A DNA stretch of 10,243 bases from a bacterium (GTDB taxonomy: Bacteria > Margulisbacteria > Marinamargulisbacteria > SXXA01): NCBI GenBank assembly GCA_947502965.1, contig CANNCG010000037.1, positions 1 through 10,243 of the forward strand. The letters are read 5' to 3'. Numbering within the stretch: position 1 is the first letter of the stretch; every line of letters starts with the position of its first letter. The notes under the pieces are model-generated. The model was not told the DNA's origin and did not search any database. It saw only the letters and a list, made by a program, of their open reading frames with translations. Shown one piece after another: positions 1 through 6,562 of the stretch. The position numbers were made by a program, and so were the translations under genes.

Positions 1-141
1 GGATTTAGAAGCAAGCGTGGCGCTGAACGACATGCTGTTTTGCTCTCCATTATTGAGACCCCAAAAAAACAAGGCCTCAATATTTTGGAAACCATTCAGG
101 CCGCGCTTAATCAGTCACTCCTCTTTGAGGGGGGGCGCTAG
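1..141 (+). CDS. IS66-like transposase, C-terminal 46 residues (partial at 5' end)
   Basis: The frame is open from base 1 to a TAG at 139-141. The peptide runs GFRSKRGAERHAV, LLSIIETPKKQGLNILETIQ, then a short tail. The pattern R-S-x-R-G-A followed by a hydrophobic SIIET-x-x-x-QG-x-N-I-L-E helix is typical of the C-terminal end of many IS66-family transposases, just after the last catalytic acid of the DDE domain. It aligns by pattern with the equivalent block of the different IS66 transposase at the other edge of the window, but the two are clearly not the same element. The catalytic domain lies outside the window, so I cannot judge whether the gene is intact. Family assignment rests on recognition of this short C-terminal signature. 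Confidence 0.6.
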   Translation, partial: GFRSKRGAERHAVLLSIIETPKKQGLNILETIQAALNQSLLFEGGR

Positions 142-149
142 ATAGTTAC
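1..149 (+). mobile_element. Right end of an IS66-family element (partial)
   Basis: The 3' part of an IS66-like transposase gene ends at 141. Eight bases later, at 146-149, the sequence reads TTAC, the complement of the GTAA that begins most IS66-family termini. The likely element boundary is therefore 149/150, and 150-157 (AACGTGGG) would be one copy of the 8-base target duplication expected for this family. The left end lies outside the window, so neither the inverted repeat nor the duplication can be confirmed. What follows from 150 is the open, barrel-like remnant of another gene, which fits an insertion into it. Confidence 0.5.
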
Positions 150-733
150 AACGTGGGTTTGTTTTGCGACAGCGCCAATGAACAAACGGATTATCGCATG
201 CAGCAGTTGTCTGCGGGCTGGGCGTCGCAAACTGGTTTTTTTGGTACGGTGATTTTGGGGCGTATGGCTTTTTTGGGGAACTATCGTGAGTACGAGACGC
301 CGTTGTTTTTTACCTATTATCTGGGGACCCATGCGGCAGACATCGAAGAGTTGGATTACCTCATATTGCGGCTCAAGCAGTCCTGGGAAGTCTTGCCTTC
401 GATGCATTTTTTTGTCGAAGGGCGTCAGTTTATTCCGTTGCGGATTGTGCGTGCAGTATCTAAAAGTGCAAACGCAGAGGAGGCAGACGGGGGTGACGGA
501 ACGTCACAAGAGACAGCGGCCTATGTCACGCGTTGGCGTGGGTTTGCGCTGGGTACGGGAATGTGTTCGTCGTTGTATACCCGTTCCAAAGTGAAACCCG
601 GATTTCAAATCATGGCGGGAACATATTCTTATATGTGACCAGAGCGATTTGGAAAGGCATCCGCTCCCAGTTACATTTTGGAATGGGTATAAGTCTGTTT
701 TTGCTCGGCTTGGCCGAGAAAAAACAGACGTGA
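150..733 (+). pseudogene. Remnant of an outer-membrane beta-barrel-like gene, truncated and frameshifted
   Basis: No family is recognised. The frame that includes a GTG at 153 is open back into the IS end, so the 5' part was probably removed by the insertion at 149/150. It runs to TGA at 636-638 and gives about 160 residues, rich in aromatic and glycine residues in alternating strand-like stretches (for example FFGTVILGRMAFLG and LFFTYYLG). This resembles barrel strands. After the stop, another frame continues with NIFLYVTRAIWKGIRSQLHF then GMGISLF, which looks like a last barrel strand ending in Phe. Adding one G to the GGG run near 610-613 joins the two frames. The joined frame ends at TGA 731-733, and its last codons lie inside the hairpin at 693-729. 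Codons before the frameshift show no other damage. It could instead be a non-barrel hypothetical protein. Confidence 0.5.
693..729. terminator. Bidirectional terminator-like hairpin between converging genes
   Basis: Arms of 17 bases (GTCTGTTTTTGCTCGGC at 693-709 and its near complement at 713-729) close a TTG loop with a single G/A mismatch. The GC core CTCGGC/GCCGAG is flanked by a T run on one side and an A run on the other, so transcripts from either strand end in a U run after a GC stem. It sits just beyond the TAG (735-737) of the leftward ABC exporter gene and at the end of the rightward barrel-like remnant, the position expected for a shared terminator. A closely related hairpin lies after ssb at 4347-4377. 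Confidence 0.75.
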
Positions 734-734
734 G

Positions 735-2513
735 CTACTCCCCCACCTGTATCCGCCAAAGCTCAGCATAAATGCCTTTTTGTGCACGCAAGGCATCATG
801 AGAACCCGTTTCTACGATACGTCCGTTTTCCAGGACCAAAATTCGGTGGGCATGGCGAATCGTGGAAAGCCTGTGTGCGATGAGAATGGCAGTTTTGCCT
901 TTGATAATGTTGGCCAAATTATCGTGAATGAGTTTTTCCGTTTCGGTATCAACGGCGCTGGTAGCTTCGTCAAAAATCATAATAGGGGCATTTTTGAGAA
1001 TAGCCCTCGCAATGCTGAGCCGCTGACGCTGCCCACCGGAAAGGCGAATGCCACGCTCACCGACAAGGGTGTCATAACCTTGGGGTAGGGTGCGTACAAA
1101 CCCATCTAAGGCGGCTTGTTGTGCTGCGGCCAAGACCGCATCTCGGGAGGCATCGGGACGTGCATAGGCGATGTTTTCCAAAATGCTGCCGTGGAACAAA
1201 TAGATGTCTTGGCTAACCAGGGCAATGTTTTGGCGTAGATTTTGGAGCTTGAGGTGTCGAATGTTGTGGCCGTCGATGCAAATGTCGCCCTGTGACACGT
1301 CATAAAAACGCATAAGCAATTTGACCAGCGTGGATTTGCCGCAGCCTGTCTTGCCTGCGATGCCGATGATTTCGCCGGGCTGGATATGGAGACTGATACC
1401 GCTTAATACCGACGGCGTGTTATCGCCGTAGCCAAAGGAGACGTTTTCGAGCGTAATGTCGCCTTGGGCTGTCGTCAGGATGACAGGGTTTGGGCTGTCT
1501 TGGATACAGCTGGGGGTGTCGATGATGTGAAAAATGCGCTGACAGCTGGCCATCGCGCGTTCGTAGTCGTCGAGGGTGGTGCCCAATCGGGTGAGGGGCC
1601 AGAGCAAGCGTTCTGTGAGCATGGCAAAGAGTACCAATTCGCCAACGGTGAGTATCCCATTGTCCTTGAGGACCCAATAGCTACCGACCAAGAGAACGCC
1701 TGCGAACCCCGCCACAACGGCCATGCGTATTAAGGGAACATAGCGCGCACTGATGAGAATGGCATGGCGATTGACTTGTTGGTAGGCGTCGGATGCGGCT
1801 TCCAGGCGTTTTTCTTCAAAGCTTTCTGCGCCAAAGCTTTGAATCACCATGATGCCAGAAATGTTGTTTTCGAGTCGGCTATTGAGGTTGCCTACGGCCT
1901 CGCGCACTTTTTTGTAGCGGGGTGAAATGAGACGCTGATAGGCCAGACTTCCCCATAGGATAATAGGAATAGGCAGCATTCCTATTATCGCCAACTGCCA
2001 TGAGATGGAGACCATAATGGCCCCAGACATGAGCATCAGCACAACGACCTGTAGTATCTCATTGAGCCCTGTATTGAGAAAACGCTCCATTTGATTGACA
2101 TCATCATTGACGATAGCCAGGGTTTCGCCGAGCCGATGGTTTTCAAAATAGGCCATTTCACGGTGCTGTAAGTGATGGTAGGTGTCCATCCGTAGACGGT
2201 GTTGAACCCGCTGTGCCAAGGTCATGAAACTGTGTTGGTATGCCCATTGAAACAGGCTTTCAAAAAAGAAAATGAGAACAGCCAATACAGATAGAAAGGC
2301 CGCCAAATAAAAAGCGTTTTGACTCTGGGTAAACAGGTGGATCCAAAAAGGCGGTGTTCCTCGTACGGTATCGATGACCCAACCCACCAGAAGCGGGGGC
2401 ATGAGATCAAAGATTTTATTGAGAATGCTGCTGCTGATGGCACCTCTCAAGTGCCATTTATAGGGCGCGAGATACGCAAAGAATCTCTTTTTGGACATGG
2501 GTTTATGATCCAT
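735..2513 (-). CDS. MsbA/BmrA-type ABC exporter half-transporter (fused permease and ATPase)
   Basis: This is a complete 592-residue half-transporter, the usual length for the family. An N-terminal six-helix exporter domain (about 20-310; clear hydrophobic stretches near 65-85, 150-172, 174-190 and 262-281) is followed by an ATPase domain. That domain shows Walker A GKTGCGKST (387-395), Q-loop SQD (434-436), signature LSGGQ (491-495), Walker B IMIFDE (511-516) and the switch His 547 in AHRLS. All catalytic residues are present, so a homodimer could be active. Family members export lipids, drugs or peptides; the substrate cannot be read from sequence. The ATG at 2513 overlaps the end of metG by 11 bases and has no clear ribosome site, suggesting translational coupling; an in-frame ATG at 2498 (MSKKRFF) is the alternative start. 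Two perfect inverted repeats lie inside the gene. Confidence 0.9.
   Translation of the reverse strand: MDHKPMSKKRFFAYLAPYKWHLRGAISSSILNKIFDLMPPLLVGWVIDTVRGTPPFWIHLFTQSQNAFYLAAFLSVLAVLIFFFESLFQWAYQHSFMTLAQRVQHRLRMDTYHHLQHREMAYFENHRLGETLAIVNDDVNQMERFLNTGLNEILQVVVLMLMSGAIMVSISWQLAIIGMLPIPIILWGSLAYQRLISPRYKKVREAVGNLNSRLENNISGIMVIQSFGAESFEEKRLEAASDAYQQVNRHAILISARYVPLIRMAVVAGFAGVLLVGSYWVLKDNGILTVGELVLFAMLTERLLWPLTRLGTTLDDYERAMASCQRIFHIIDTPSCIQDSPNPVILTTAQGDITLENVSFGYGDNTPSVLSGISLHIQPGEIIGIAGKTGCGKSTLVKLLMRFYDVSQGDICIDGHNIRHLKLQNLRQNIALVSQDIYLFHGSILENIAYARPDASRDAVLAAAQQAALDGFVRTLPQGYDTLVGERGIRLSGGQRQRLSIARAILKNAPIMIFDEATSAVDTETEKLIHDNLANIIKGKTAILIAHRLSTIRHAHRILVLENGRIVETGSHDALRAQKGIYAELWRIQVGE
1815..1843. 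repeat. Perfect 11-base inverted repeat inside the ABC exporter gene
   Basis: TTCAAAGCTTT (1815-1825) and its exact complement AAAGCTTTGAA (1833-1843) flank a 7-base loop. The segment codes for IQSFGAESFEE, so the repeat partly reflects two nearby SF-E coding units. Confidence 0.8.
1959..1989. repeat. Perfect 12-base inverted repeat inside the ABC exporter gene
   Basis: GATAATAGGAAT (1959-1970) is exactly complementary to ATTCCTATTATC (1978-1989) across a 7-base loop. It codes for the hydrophobic IIGMLPIPII segment near residues 176-185. The loop length matches that of the inverted repeat about 120 bases away. Confidence 0.8.
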
Positions 2514-4149
2514 GTGTCAACGCTTTTTCTACGGTTTTCAGATCCAGGCGTTCTGCCAGATGCTGGTAGGGTGCGATGGGCTGGTTGGTGAGGAGGGTGT
2601 TGAGGTCTGTCCATTGGGGTATTGGGATTTGTAGAAAGGCTGAAATACCTGCGGTGAGTGTAGGCATGAGGGGTGCGAGATACACCGAGAGATATCGGAG
2701 GCCATTGAGTCCGGTACAGCAGACGGCATCTGCGGTCGCAGGTTCTGTGGTGACCAAGCGCCATGGGGCGGCACTGTCGATATAGACATTGAGTTGGTCT
2801 GCGAGGGCCATGATCTCGCGTGTGACTTTGAGGTAGTTCATGGCCTCGTAGTGGGTGGCTATGTCTGTGGCTTTGTCTCGGATCAAGCTGAGCAATTCGT
2901 GGCCCGTAGGGTCTGGTGTTGTGAGTTTGCCTTCCCGTTTTTTGGTCACGATACTCCCTAGTCGACTGCCAATGTTGACCACTTTATTGACCACTTCGGC
3001 ATTGATTTTGGTGACAAAGTCTTCGAGGCTGAGGTCGATGTCGTCCATGCCCCCATTGCATTTGGCCATTAGATAGTAACGGAGATACTCAGGGTGGAGG
3101 TGTTCTGCAAAGTGCGCGGCGGTAATGAAGGTCCCCCGACTCTTGGACATTTTTTCACCATTGACCGTTAGAAAGCCATGGACATGGACGTGTTTTGGCA
3201 ATTGGAAATCACCTGCCATCAGCAAGGCTGGCCAAAATAAAGTATGAAAATACAAAATATCTTTCCCGATGACGTGGTGGATTTCATAGTTTCCGCGCTG
3301 CCAAATGTCTTGCCACAGTGCTGGGTTGCCGTGTTCCTGTGCCCAGTGTTGCGTGGTGGCGATATAGCCTAGAGGAGCATCCATCCAGACATAAAAATAT
3401 TTATTGGTATCAGGAATCTGAAATCCAAAATAAGGCGCATCACGCGAAATATCCCAGTCCTTGATGCCCGTGTCGAACCACTCTTGGAGTTTGTTTGCGA
3501 CTTCAGAACGGACGGGGGGGAGCCCATTTTGACCGCCTTTTTGGAGCCAGTCCTGGATGGCGTCCTGGAGTTTGGAAAGTTGAAAAAAATAGTGAGAGGA
3601 GGGCTTTAAGACCGGAATGCTGCCACAGTGGGCACATGTAGGGGTAATGAGCTGTGTTGGGTCGTAGGTGGCGGAGCACTTTTCGCATGCGTCCCCGTAC
3701 TGGTCTGGGGCTTGGCATTTGGGGCAACTGCCGCGAATCAATCTGTCTGGGAGGAAGAGCCCATCTTTTTCGCAGTAATATTGGGCTATTTCACGTTGGG
3801 CAATGAGCCCTTTGGCTTTTGCTTTGAGGTACACCTCACTGGCGAGGGTTTTGTTTTCAGGACTGTGGGTGCTGTAGTAGTAGTCAAAGGCAATGCCAAA
3901 GGTGGCGAAATCGCGTTGGTGTTCCTGGCTTACGGTTTTAATCATGGCTTCTGGCGTCATTCCCATTTTTTGGGCGGAGAGCATGATAGGGGTGCCATGG
4001 GCATCATCAGCGCACATGTAGTGGCATGTATTCCCCACGAGCTTTTGGAAGCGGACCCAAACATCGGTTTGGATGTATTCGACGAGATGTCCGATATGGA
4101 TAGGGCCGTTGGCATAGGGCAGGGCAGAGGTCACAAGTATTTTTCTCAT
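2503..4149 (-). CDS. metG: Methionyl-tRNA synthetase, short form
   Basis: The 548-residue enzyme attaches methionine to tRNA(Met) in the cytoplasm, using ATP. It opens with MRKILVTSALPYANGPIHIG, containing the class I HIGH signature (18-21); KMSKS is at 333-337. Three CxxC pairs (Cys 142/145, 155/158, 172/175) form the zinc-binding insertion, and the WMDAPLGYI and HVIGKDILYFH blocks of the methionine pocket are present. The C-terminal helical anticodon-binding domain ends near 545, with no fused EMAP-like tRNA-binding domain; E. coli MetG has one and is about 677 residues. The frame is open back to 4272, but homology starts at the ATG at 4149. No ribosome site precedes that ATG, while a TATACT box lies 10 bases upstream, which suggests a leaderless message. 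The gene's end overlaps the ABC exporter start by 11 bases. Confidence 0.95.
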   Translation of the reverse strand: MRKILVTSALPYANGPIHIGHLVEYIQTDVWVRFQKLVGNTCHYMCADDAHGTPIMLSAQKMGMTPEAMIKTVSQEHQRDFATFGIAFDYYYSTHSPENKTLASEVYLKAKAKGLIAQREIAQYYCEKDGLFLPDRLIRGSCPKCQAPDQYGDACEKCSATYDPTQLITPTCAHCGSIPVLKPSSHYFFQLSKLQDAIQDWLQKGGQNGLPPVRSEVANKLQEWFDTGIKDWDISRDAPYFGFQIPDTNKYFYVWMDAPLGYIATTQHWAQEHGNPALWQDIWQRGNYEIHHVIGKDILYFHTLFWPALLMAGDFQLPKHVHVHGFLTVNGEKMSKSRGTFITAAHFAEHLHPEYLRYYLMAKCNGGMDDIDLSLEDFVTKINAEVVNKVVNIGSRLGSIVTKKREGKLTTPDPTGHELLSLIRDKATDIATHYEAMNYLKVTREIMALADQLNVYIDSAAPWRLVTTEPATADAVCCTGLNGLRYLSVYLAPLMPTLTAGISAFLQIPIPQWTDLNTLLTNQPIAPYQHLAERLDLKTVEKALTHGS

Positions 4150-4159
4150 AGTGGGGAGC

Positions 4160-4165
4160 AGTATA
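4160..4165 (-). promoter_or_regulatory. Probable -10 box for metG (leaderless transcript)
   Basis: Read leftward, TATACT (five of six bases of the sigma-70 -10 consensus) ends 10 bases before the metG ATG. A start site about seven bases downstream would leave only a few leader bases, which fits the lack of a ribosome-binding sequence. The -35 region is poor. Confidence 0.4.
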
Positions 4166-4196
4166 CAGCGCCTACTTGAAAAAAGGGACTGCTTTT

Positions 4197-4341
4197 GCGA
4201 TAGCGCCCCATACGAAGGTAGGAAGAGCTCAGGTTCGATAGCCCCAAAAAACAGTGTTTCGTCTGGATTCATTGGGTGCGATAGCTCCCAAAAAAACCGT
4301 ACTTTGGTTTGGGGGCATTGGGGGCAATAGCCCCCAAAAAA
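4197..4341. repeat. Degenerate repeat array upstream of metG
   Basis: Four copies of a motif begin near 4197, 4235, 4278 and 4324, at 38-46 base intervals. They read GCGATAGCGCCCCA, TCGATAGCCCCAAAAAA, GCGATAGCTCCCAAAAAAA and GCAATAGCCCCCAAAAAA. The last two copies share a longer block, CATTGGG(T/G)GC(G/A)ATAGC(T/C)CCC followed by an A run and CC. In the copy at 4318-4340 the motif is a perfect GGGGGC/GCCCCC hairpin with an AATA loop; other copies have lost pairs. The array lies between ssb and metG, does not encode a convincing protein, and has no T-run on the correct side for a standard terminator. Its role is unknown. Confidence 0.65.
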
Positions 4342-4346
4342 CCATT

Positions 4347-4377
4347 TATTTTTGCTTGGCTTTGCCGAGCAAAAATA
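4347..4377. terminator. Terminator-like hairpin after ssb
   Basis: Arms of 14 bases (TATTTTTGCTTGGC at 4347-4360, GCCGAGCAAAAATA at 4364-4377) pair fully, with one G-T wobble, around a TTT loop. It begins a few bases beyond the ssb stop codon and has A/T runs on both flanks of a GC core, so it can end transcription leftward after ssb. Its core and loop closely match the hairpin at 693-729. Confidence 0.75.
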
Positions 4378-4382
4378 GTCCG

Positions 4383-4775
4383 TTATAAGTCGTGAGTGTC
4401 CAACTCTGGAGGCCCGCCCAATGACGCCTCGTCATCGTCATCTACCGGGGACTTTTTTTCTAACAATTGAAACGTATCTGCGATGACTTCTGTCACAAAG
4501 TGCTTCACCCGCTCTTTTTCATAATGTCGGATCTGGATACGTCCAGAGATTAATGCTGGGGTTCCTTTTTTCAAGAGCTGCATGCCCAATTCTGCAGTTT
4601 TTCCCCAGATGCAGACGGGAATGAAATCTGTACCTTTACTCCCATCTTCTTTTTTGTACCCTCTTCCTACCGCCAAGACAAAATAGAGTTTGCTTACGCT
4701 ATCTGACCGTTGTGTGAGTTCTGGGTCGCGAACAAGCCTCCCCACCAAAACGGTGTGGTTGTACATGAATGCCAT
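4383..4775 (-). CDS. ssb: Single-stranded DNA-binding protein, short form
   Basis: This 130-residue OB-fold protein should bind single-stranded DNA during replication, repair and recombination. Residues 5-106 follow the SSB pattern: VLVGRLVRDPEL, then LYFVLAVGR, the DFIPVCIWGKTAE core strand, LLKKGTPALISGRIQ, and a final FVTEVIAD strand. The tail is short and acidic (VDDDDE at 111-116) but ends ELDTHDL, not the DDDIPF-like tip that recruits partner proteins in most bacterial SSBs. Neither alternative frame restores a PF end. The ATG at 4775 is chosen because AAGGAG (4783-4788) stands seven bases upstream; ATG 4766 is an alternative, and the longer open frame to 4835 lacks support. A hairpin, a 10-base inverted repeat and a possible promoter lie upstream, and a terminator-like hairpin follows. 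Confidence 0.9.
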   Translation of the reverse strand: MAFMYNHTVLVGRLVRDPELTQRSDSVSKLYFVLAVGRGYKKEDGSKGTDFIPVCIWGKTAELGMQLLKKGTPALISGRIQIRHYEKERVKHFVTEVIADTFQLLEKKSPVDDDDEASLGGPPELDTHDL

Positions 4776-4790
4776 TGCTAATCTCCTTAT

Positions 4791-4807
4791 GGCGCTGTGG
4801 CAGCGCC
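4791..4807. repeat. GC-rich hairpin in the ssb leader
   Basis: GGCGCT and AGCGCC form a 6-base stem around GTGGC, immediately upstream of the ssb ribosome-binding site (4783-4788). In the rightward direction it is followed by CCCTTTTT and would look like a terminator, but no rightward gene ends here. In the ssb transcript it would be a leader stem beside the ribosome site. Confidence 0.55.
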
Positions 4808-4816
4808 CCTTTTTGA

Positions 4817-4846
4817 ATAATCTCCCGGGAATCACAGGGAGATTAT
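4817..4846. promoter_or_regulatory. 10-base inverted repeat overlapping the probable ssb promoter (operator candidate)
   Basis: ATAATCTCCC (4817-4826) and GGGAGATTAT (4837-4846) are exact complements separated by 10 bases. One arm covers the probable -10 box of the ssb promoter, the placement expected of a repressor site. It could instead be an RNA hairpin ending the upstream propeller transcript, since the leftward strand continues TTCAAAAAG, but that is a poor terminator tail. Confidence 0.45.
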
Positions 4847-4868
4847 CGCGAATAAACCACTACGTCAA
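4842..4868 (-). promoter_or_regulatory. Probable ssb promoter
   Basis: Read leftward, TTGACG (4868-4863) and GATAAT (4847-4842) match the sigma-70 -35 and -10 boxes at five of six positions each. The 15-base spacing is shorter than the preferred 17. The region lies between the propeller gene stop (4877) and the ssb start, with very AT-rich DNA just upstream of the -35 box. Confidence 0.4.
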
Positions 4869-4876
4869 TAATTTAA

Positions 4877-6550
4877 TTATATATTTTTTATGTCTATTAT
4901 ATACACGCTTTCTTTGTCTTGTGATAATAACCATGTGTTTTTCGTGGAACTTACTGTTCCTGACCATGGGGCGGTGGCGCTGTGTTGTGTCATTTGAATG
5001 TCGGTCATATCCCACGGTAACCATCCTGTATATCGGTGGTCTTTACCTTGAAATTGTAAATAGACCCCATTTGCAAAGGGAATGTGGTGGATGACGGGGT
5101 CTGAGAGGGCGATGCGCTTTTGGATTTGTCCCGTTAGGGCATTGATTTGGAGGACATGATGGTGCTTCGTCATGGGGGTACTGATAAATAGAAAAAGACT
5201 GTTTGCATAGAGGATAGGCGGGGTGCTGGGCGGGCTATTTCCCAGGGAGAGCGTCCAGAGGGGTTGCTCTGCTTCTGGCGATAAGGCGACAAGTGTGGTC
5301 GTTTCTGGTGTGTCTGTGGTGACATAGAGTCTGGGCATGTCCCCTACCACATGGCTTGGAATGCCTGGGAGTTCCCACTGTGTTTCTGGGGCGGCGATTA
5401 GACGCGTTTCTTTCGCGAGTAAAGGCGTGTTTTTGGAGAGAAAGATCTGGTCTGCTTCGCTTTCTGTTCGGTCTATTGTGCGAGATTCGATGTCAAAAGC
5501 GGCGATTCTTCCAGATTTGATAAAGTAAATGCTGCGTCCTGTGCCTATGGCCTTGGAGATGTTCTTTCCTAGATTTTCTGAGAAAATAACAGCCCCTGAG
5601 TCCGGCTGTAGGGCAAACAATAGGGCATCCCCATCGGGGGTAGCTCTCAGCGTATAGAGCGCCCCTCTGTATTCCCAGATAGGGGCCAAAGCAAGGCCTG
5701 GCATTTGAAACGTCCAAAGGCTTTTTTTTGACATCAGATCTATGCTGGTGAGGTGTTTTTGAAATTGGATATACAGGCTATTTTCTGAAAGGACCCAGCT
5801 GTGTGGGGTGCCAATGTCGGGTATTCCGGTGTTGATACGGTAAGGCTCCCGGAAGGGCGTTTCTGGATTTATTTTTTGGGAGATGCCGTCTACTCTACGT
5901 CCAAAGCGGTCTGCTGTTTGGACGGCTGCGGCGATTGTGGCCGGCTTTCTGTAAATGGGCTCAGGGCGGCCACCGATGCCAAAGCTGTCAATGAGGTTGC
6001 GAAAAACAGCTTGGCTTTCTTTCCATTTGCCCATTTCTGTTTCGATGGATACGACATAGCCCGTATTGGGACTGACAAAATAATAGTATTCGCCGACGAC
6101 ATCCTCTTCTAAATGGTGGTTGTCGCGTATGAATTGTCGGCTATACACCACGATACGCCCGTCGTTGGCCTTTACCCGTGCAAGCTCTTCAGGTTTGGCC
6201 GCTCTATCCAGGATGGCCATCCATCCGTCAAAACGGGATACCACACGATGCTGTGCCACCGCATTCACACTGCTGAGGGCCTCTGCGCTATAGTATGAAA
6301 TGTTTAACGTGGCGGATTGGTCTTCATTGACAAAAAAACGTTCGTTGGGTGTGGGTTGGGTGATTTCGGTCCATTCATGGGGGATCTCGATGGTACTGCC
6401 ATAAAACGACAAGGTCCCGGCATGCAGTGTGCTCGCAAGTGAAAGGGTGATGATGAATTGTCCCAGAATAAGGGCTTTTTTTAGGGCATAGAGGCCACTG
6501 TCCAATGGCATGAAGGGGTGCGTTCTGTTACAAAGTTGTGCTCTACTCAT
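4877..6550 (-). CDS. Secreted protein with N-terminal alpha/beta domain and C-terminal beta-propeller
   Basis: No named family is certain. The 557-residue product has a hydrophobic segment ALILGQFIITLSLASTLHA (about 26-44) that looks like a signal peptide cleaved after HA. An N-terminal domain (about 45-195) has alternating strands and helices (LSFYGSTIEIPHEW, YYYFVSPNTGYVVSIETE, VFRNLIDSFGI), a layout reminiscent of PsbP/DcrB-like domains. From about 240 to the end come roughly seven repeats shaped like PQQ or WD propeller blades: (N/G)SLY(I/V/T) strands followed by L-x-x-x-G-x-x-x-W type turns. Propellers of this kind usually act as binding scaffolds outside the membrane. The ATG at 6550 has GGTGA five bases upstream; GTG 6559 and ATG 6511 are alternatives, the last giving a conventional short signal peptide. 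It diverges from the SH3-like gene and is followed by ssb. Confidence 0.7.
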   Translation of the reverse strand: MSRAQLCNRTHPFMPLDSGLYALKKALILGQFIITLSLASTLHAGTLSFYGSTIEIPHEWTEITQPTPNERFFVNEDQSATLNISYYSAEALSSVNAVAQHRVVSRFDGWMAILDRAAKPEELARVKANDGRIVVYSRQFIRDNHHLEEDVVGEYYYFVSPNTGYVVSIETEMGKWKESQAVFRNLIDSFGIGGRPEPIYRKPATIAAAVQTADRFGRRVDGISQKINPETPFREPYRINTGIPDIGTPHSWVLSENSLYIQFQKHLTSIDLMSKKSLWTFQMPGLALAPIWEYRGALYTLRATPDGDALLFALQPDSGAVIFSENLGKNISKAIGTGRSIYFIKSGRIAAFDIESRTIDRTESEADQIFLSKNTPLLAKETRLIAAPETQWELPGIPSHVVGDMPRLYVTTDTPETTTLVALSPEAEQPLWTLSLGNSPPSTPPILYANSLFLFISTPMTKHHHVLQINALTGQIQKRIALSDPVIHHIPFANGVYLQFQGKDHRYTGWLPWDMTDIQMTQHSATAPWSGTVSSTKNTWLLSQDKESVYIIDIKNI

Positions 6551-6562
6551 GTCTATCACCCC

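Noticed and set aside
3628..4179. A 183-codon open frame on the + strand opposite metG
   Set aside because: It is antisense to the conserved metG N-terminal half, has low-complexity hydrophobic composition with no family pattern, and has no ribosome site. It follows from metG codon bias.
4150..4272. N-terminal extension of metG to an ATG at 4272
   Set aside because: The extra 41 residues would be encoded through the repeat array and do not resemble any MetG N-terminus. The conserved enzyme begins at MRKILVTSALPYANG.
4309..4336. G-quadruplex in the G-rich segment
   Set aside because: Only two runs of three or more G occur close together, short of the four needed. Hairpin pairing with the adjacent CCCCC run is more likely.
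4197..4341. CRISPR array
   Set aside because: The repeats are short, degenerate and A/C-rich, and the intervals between them partly align with each other rather than being unique spacers. No cas genes are nearby.
4150..4382. T-box or S-adenosylmethionine riboswitch upstream of metG
   Set aside because: I could not find the conserved T-box sequence or a recognisable riboswitch core, and the probable promoter lies almost at the metG start, leaving no leader.
6211..6222. 12-base palindrome GGATGGCCATCC in the propeller gene
   Set aside because: It is a single short palindrome within coding sequence, with no promoter or repeat context; chance is a sufficient explanation.
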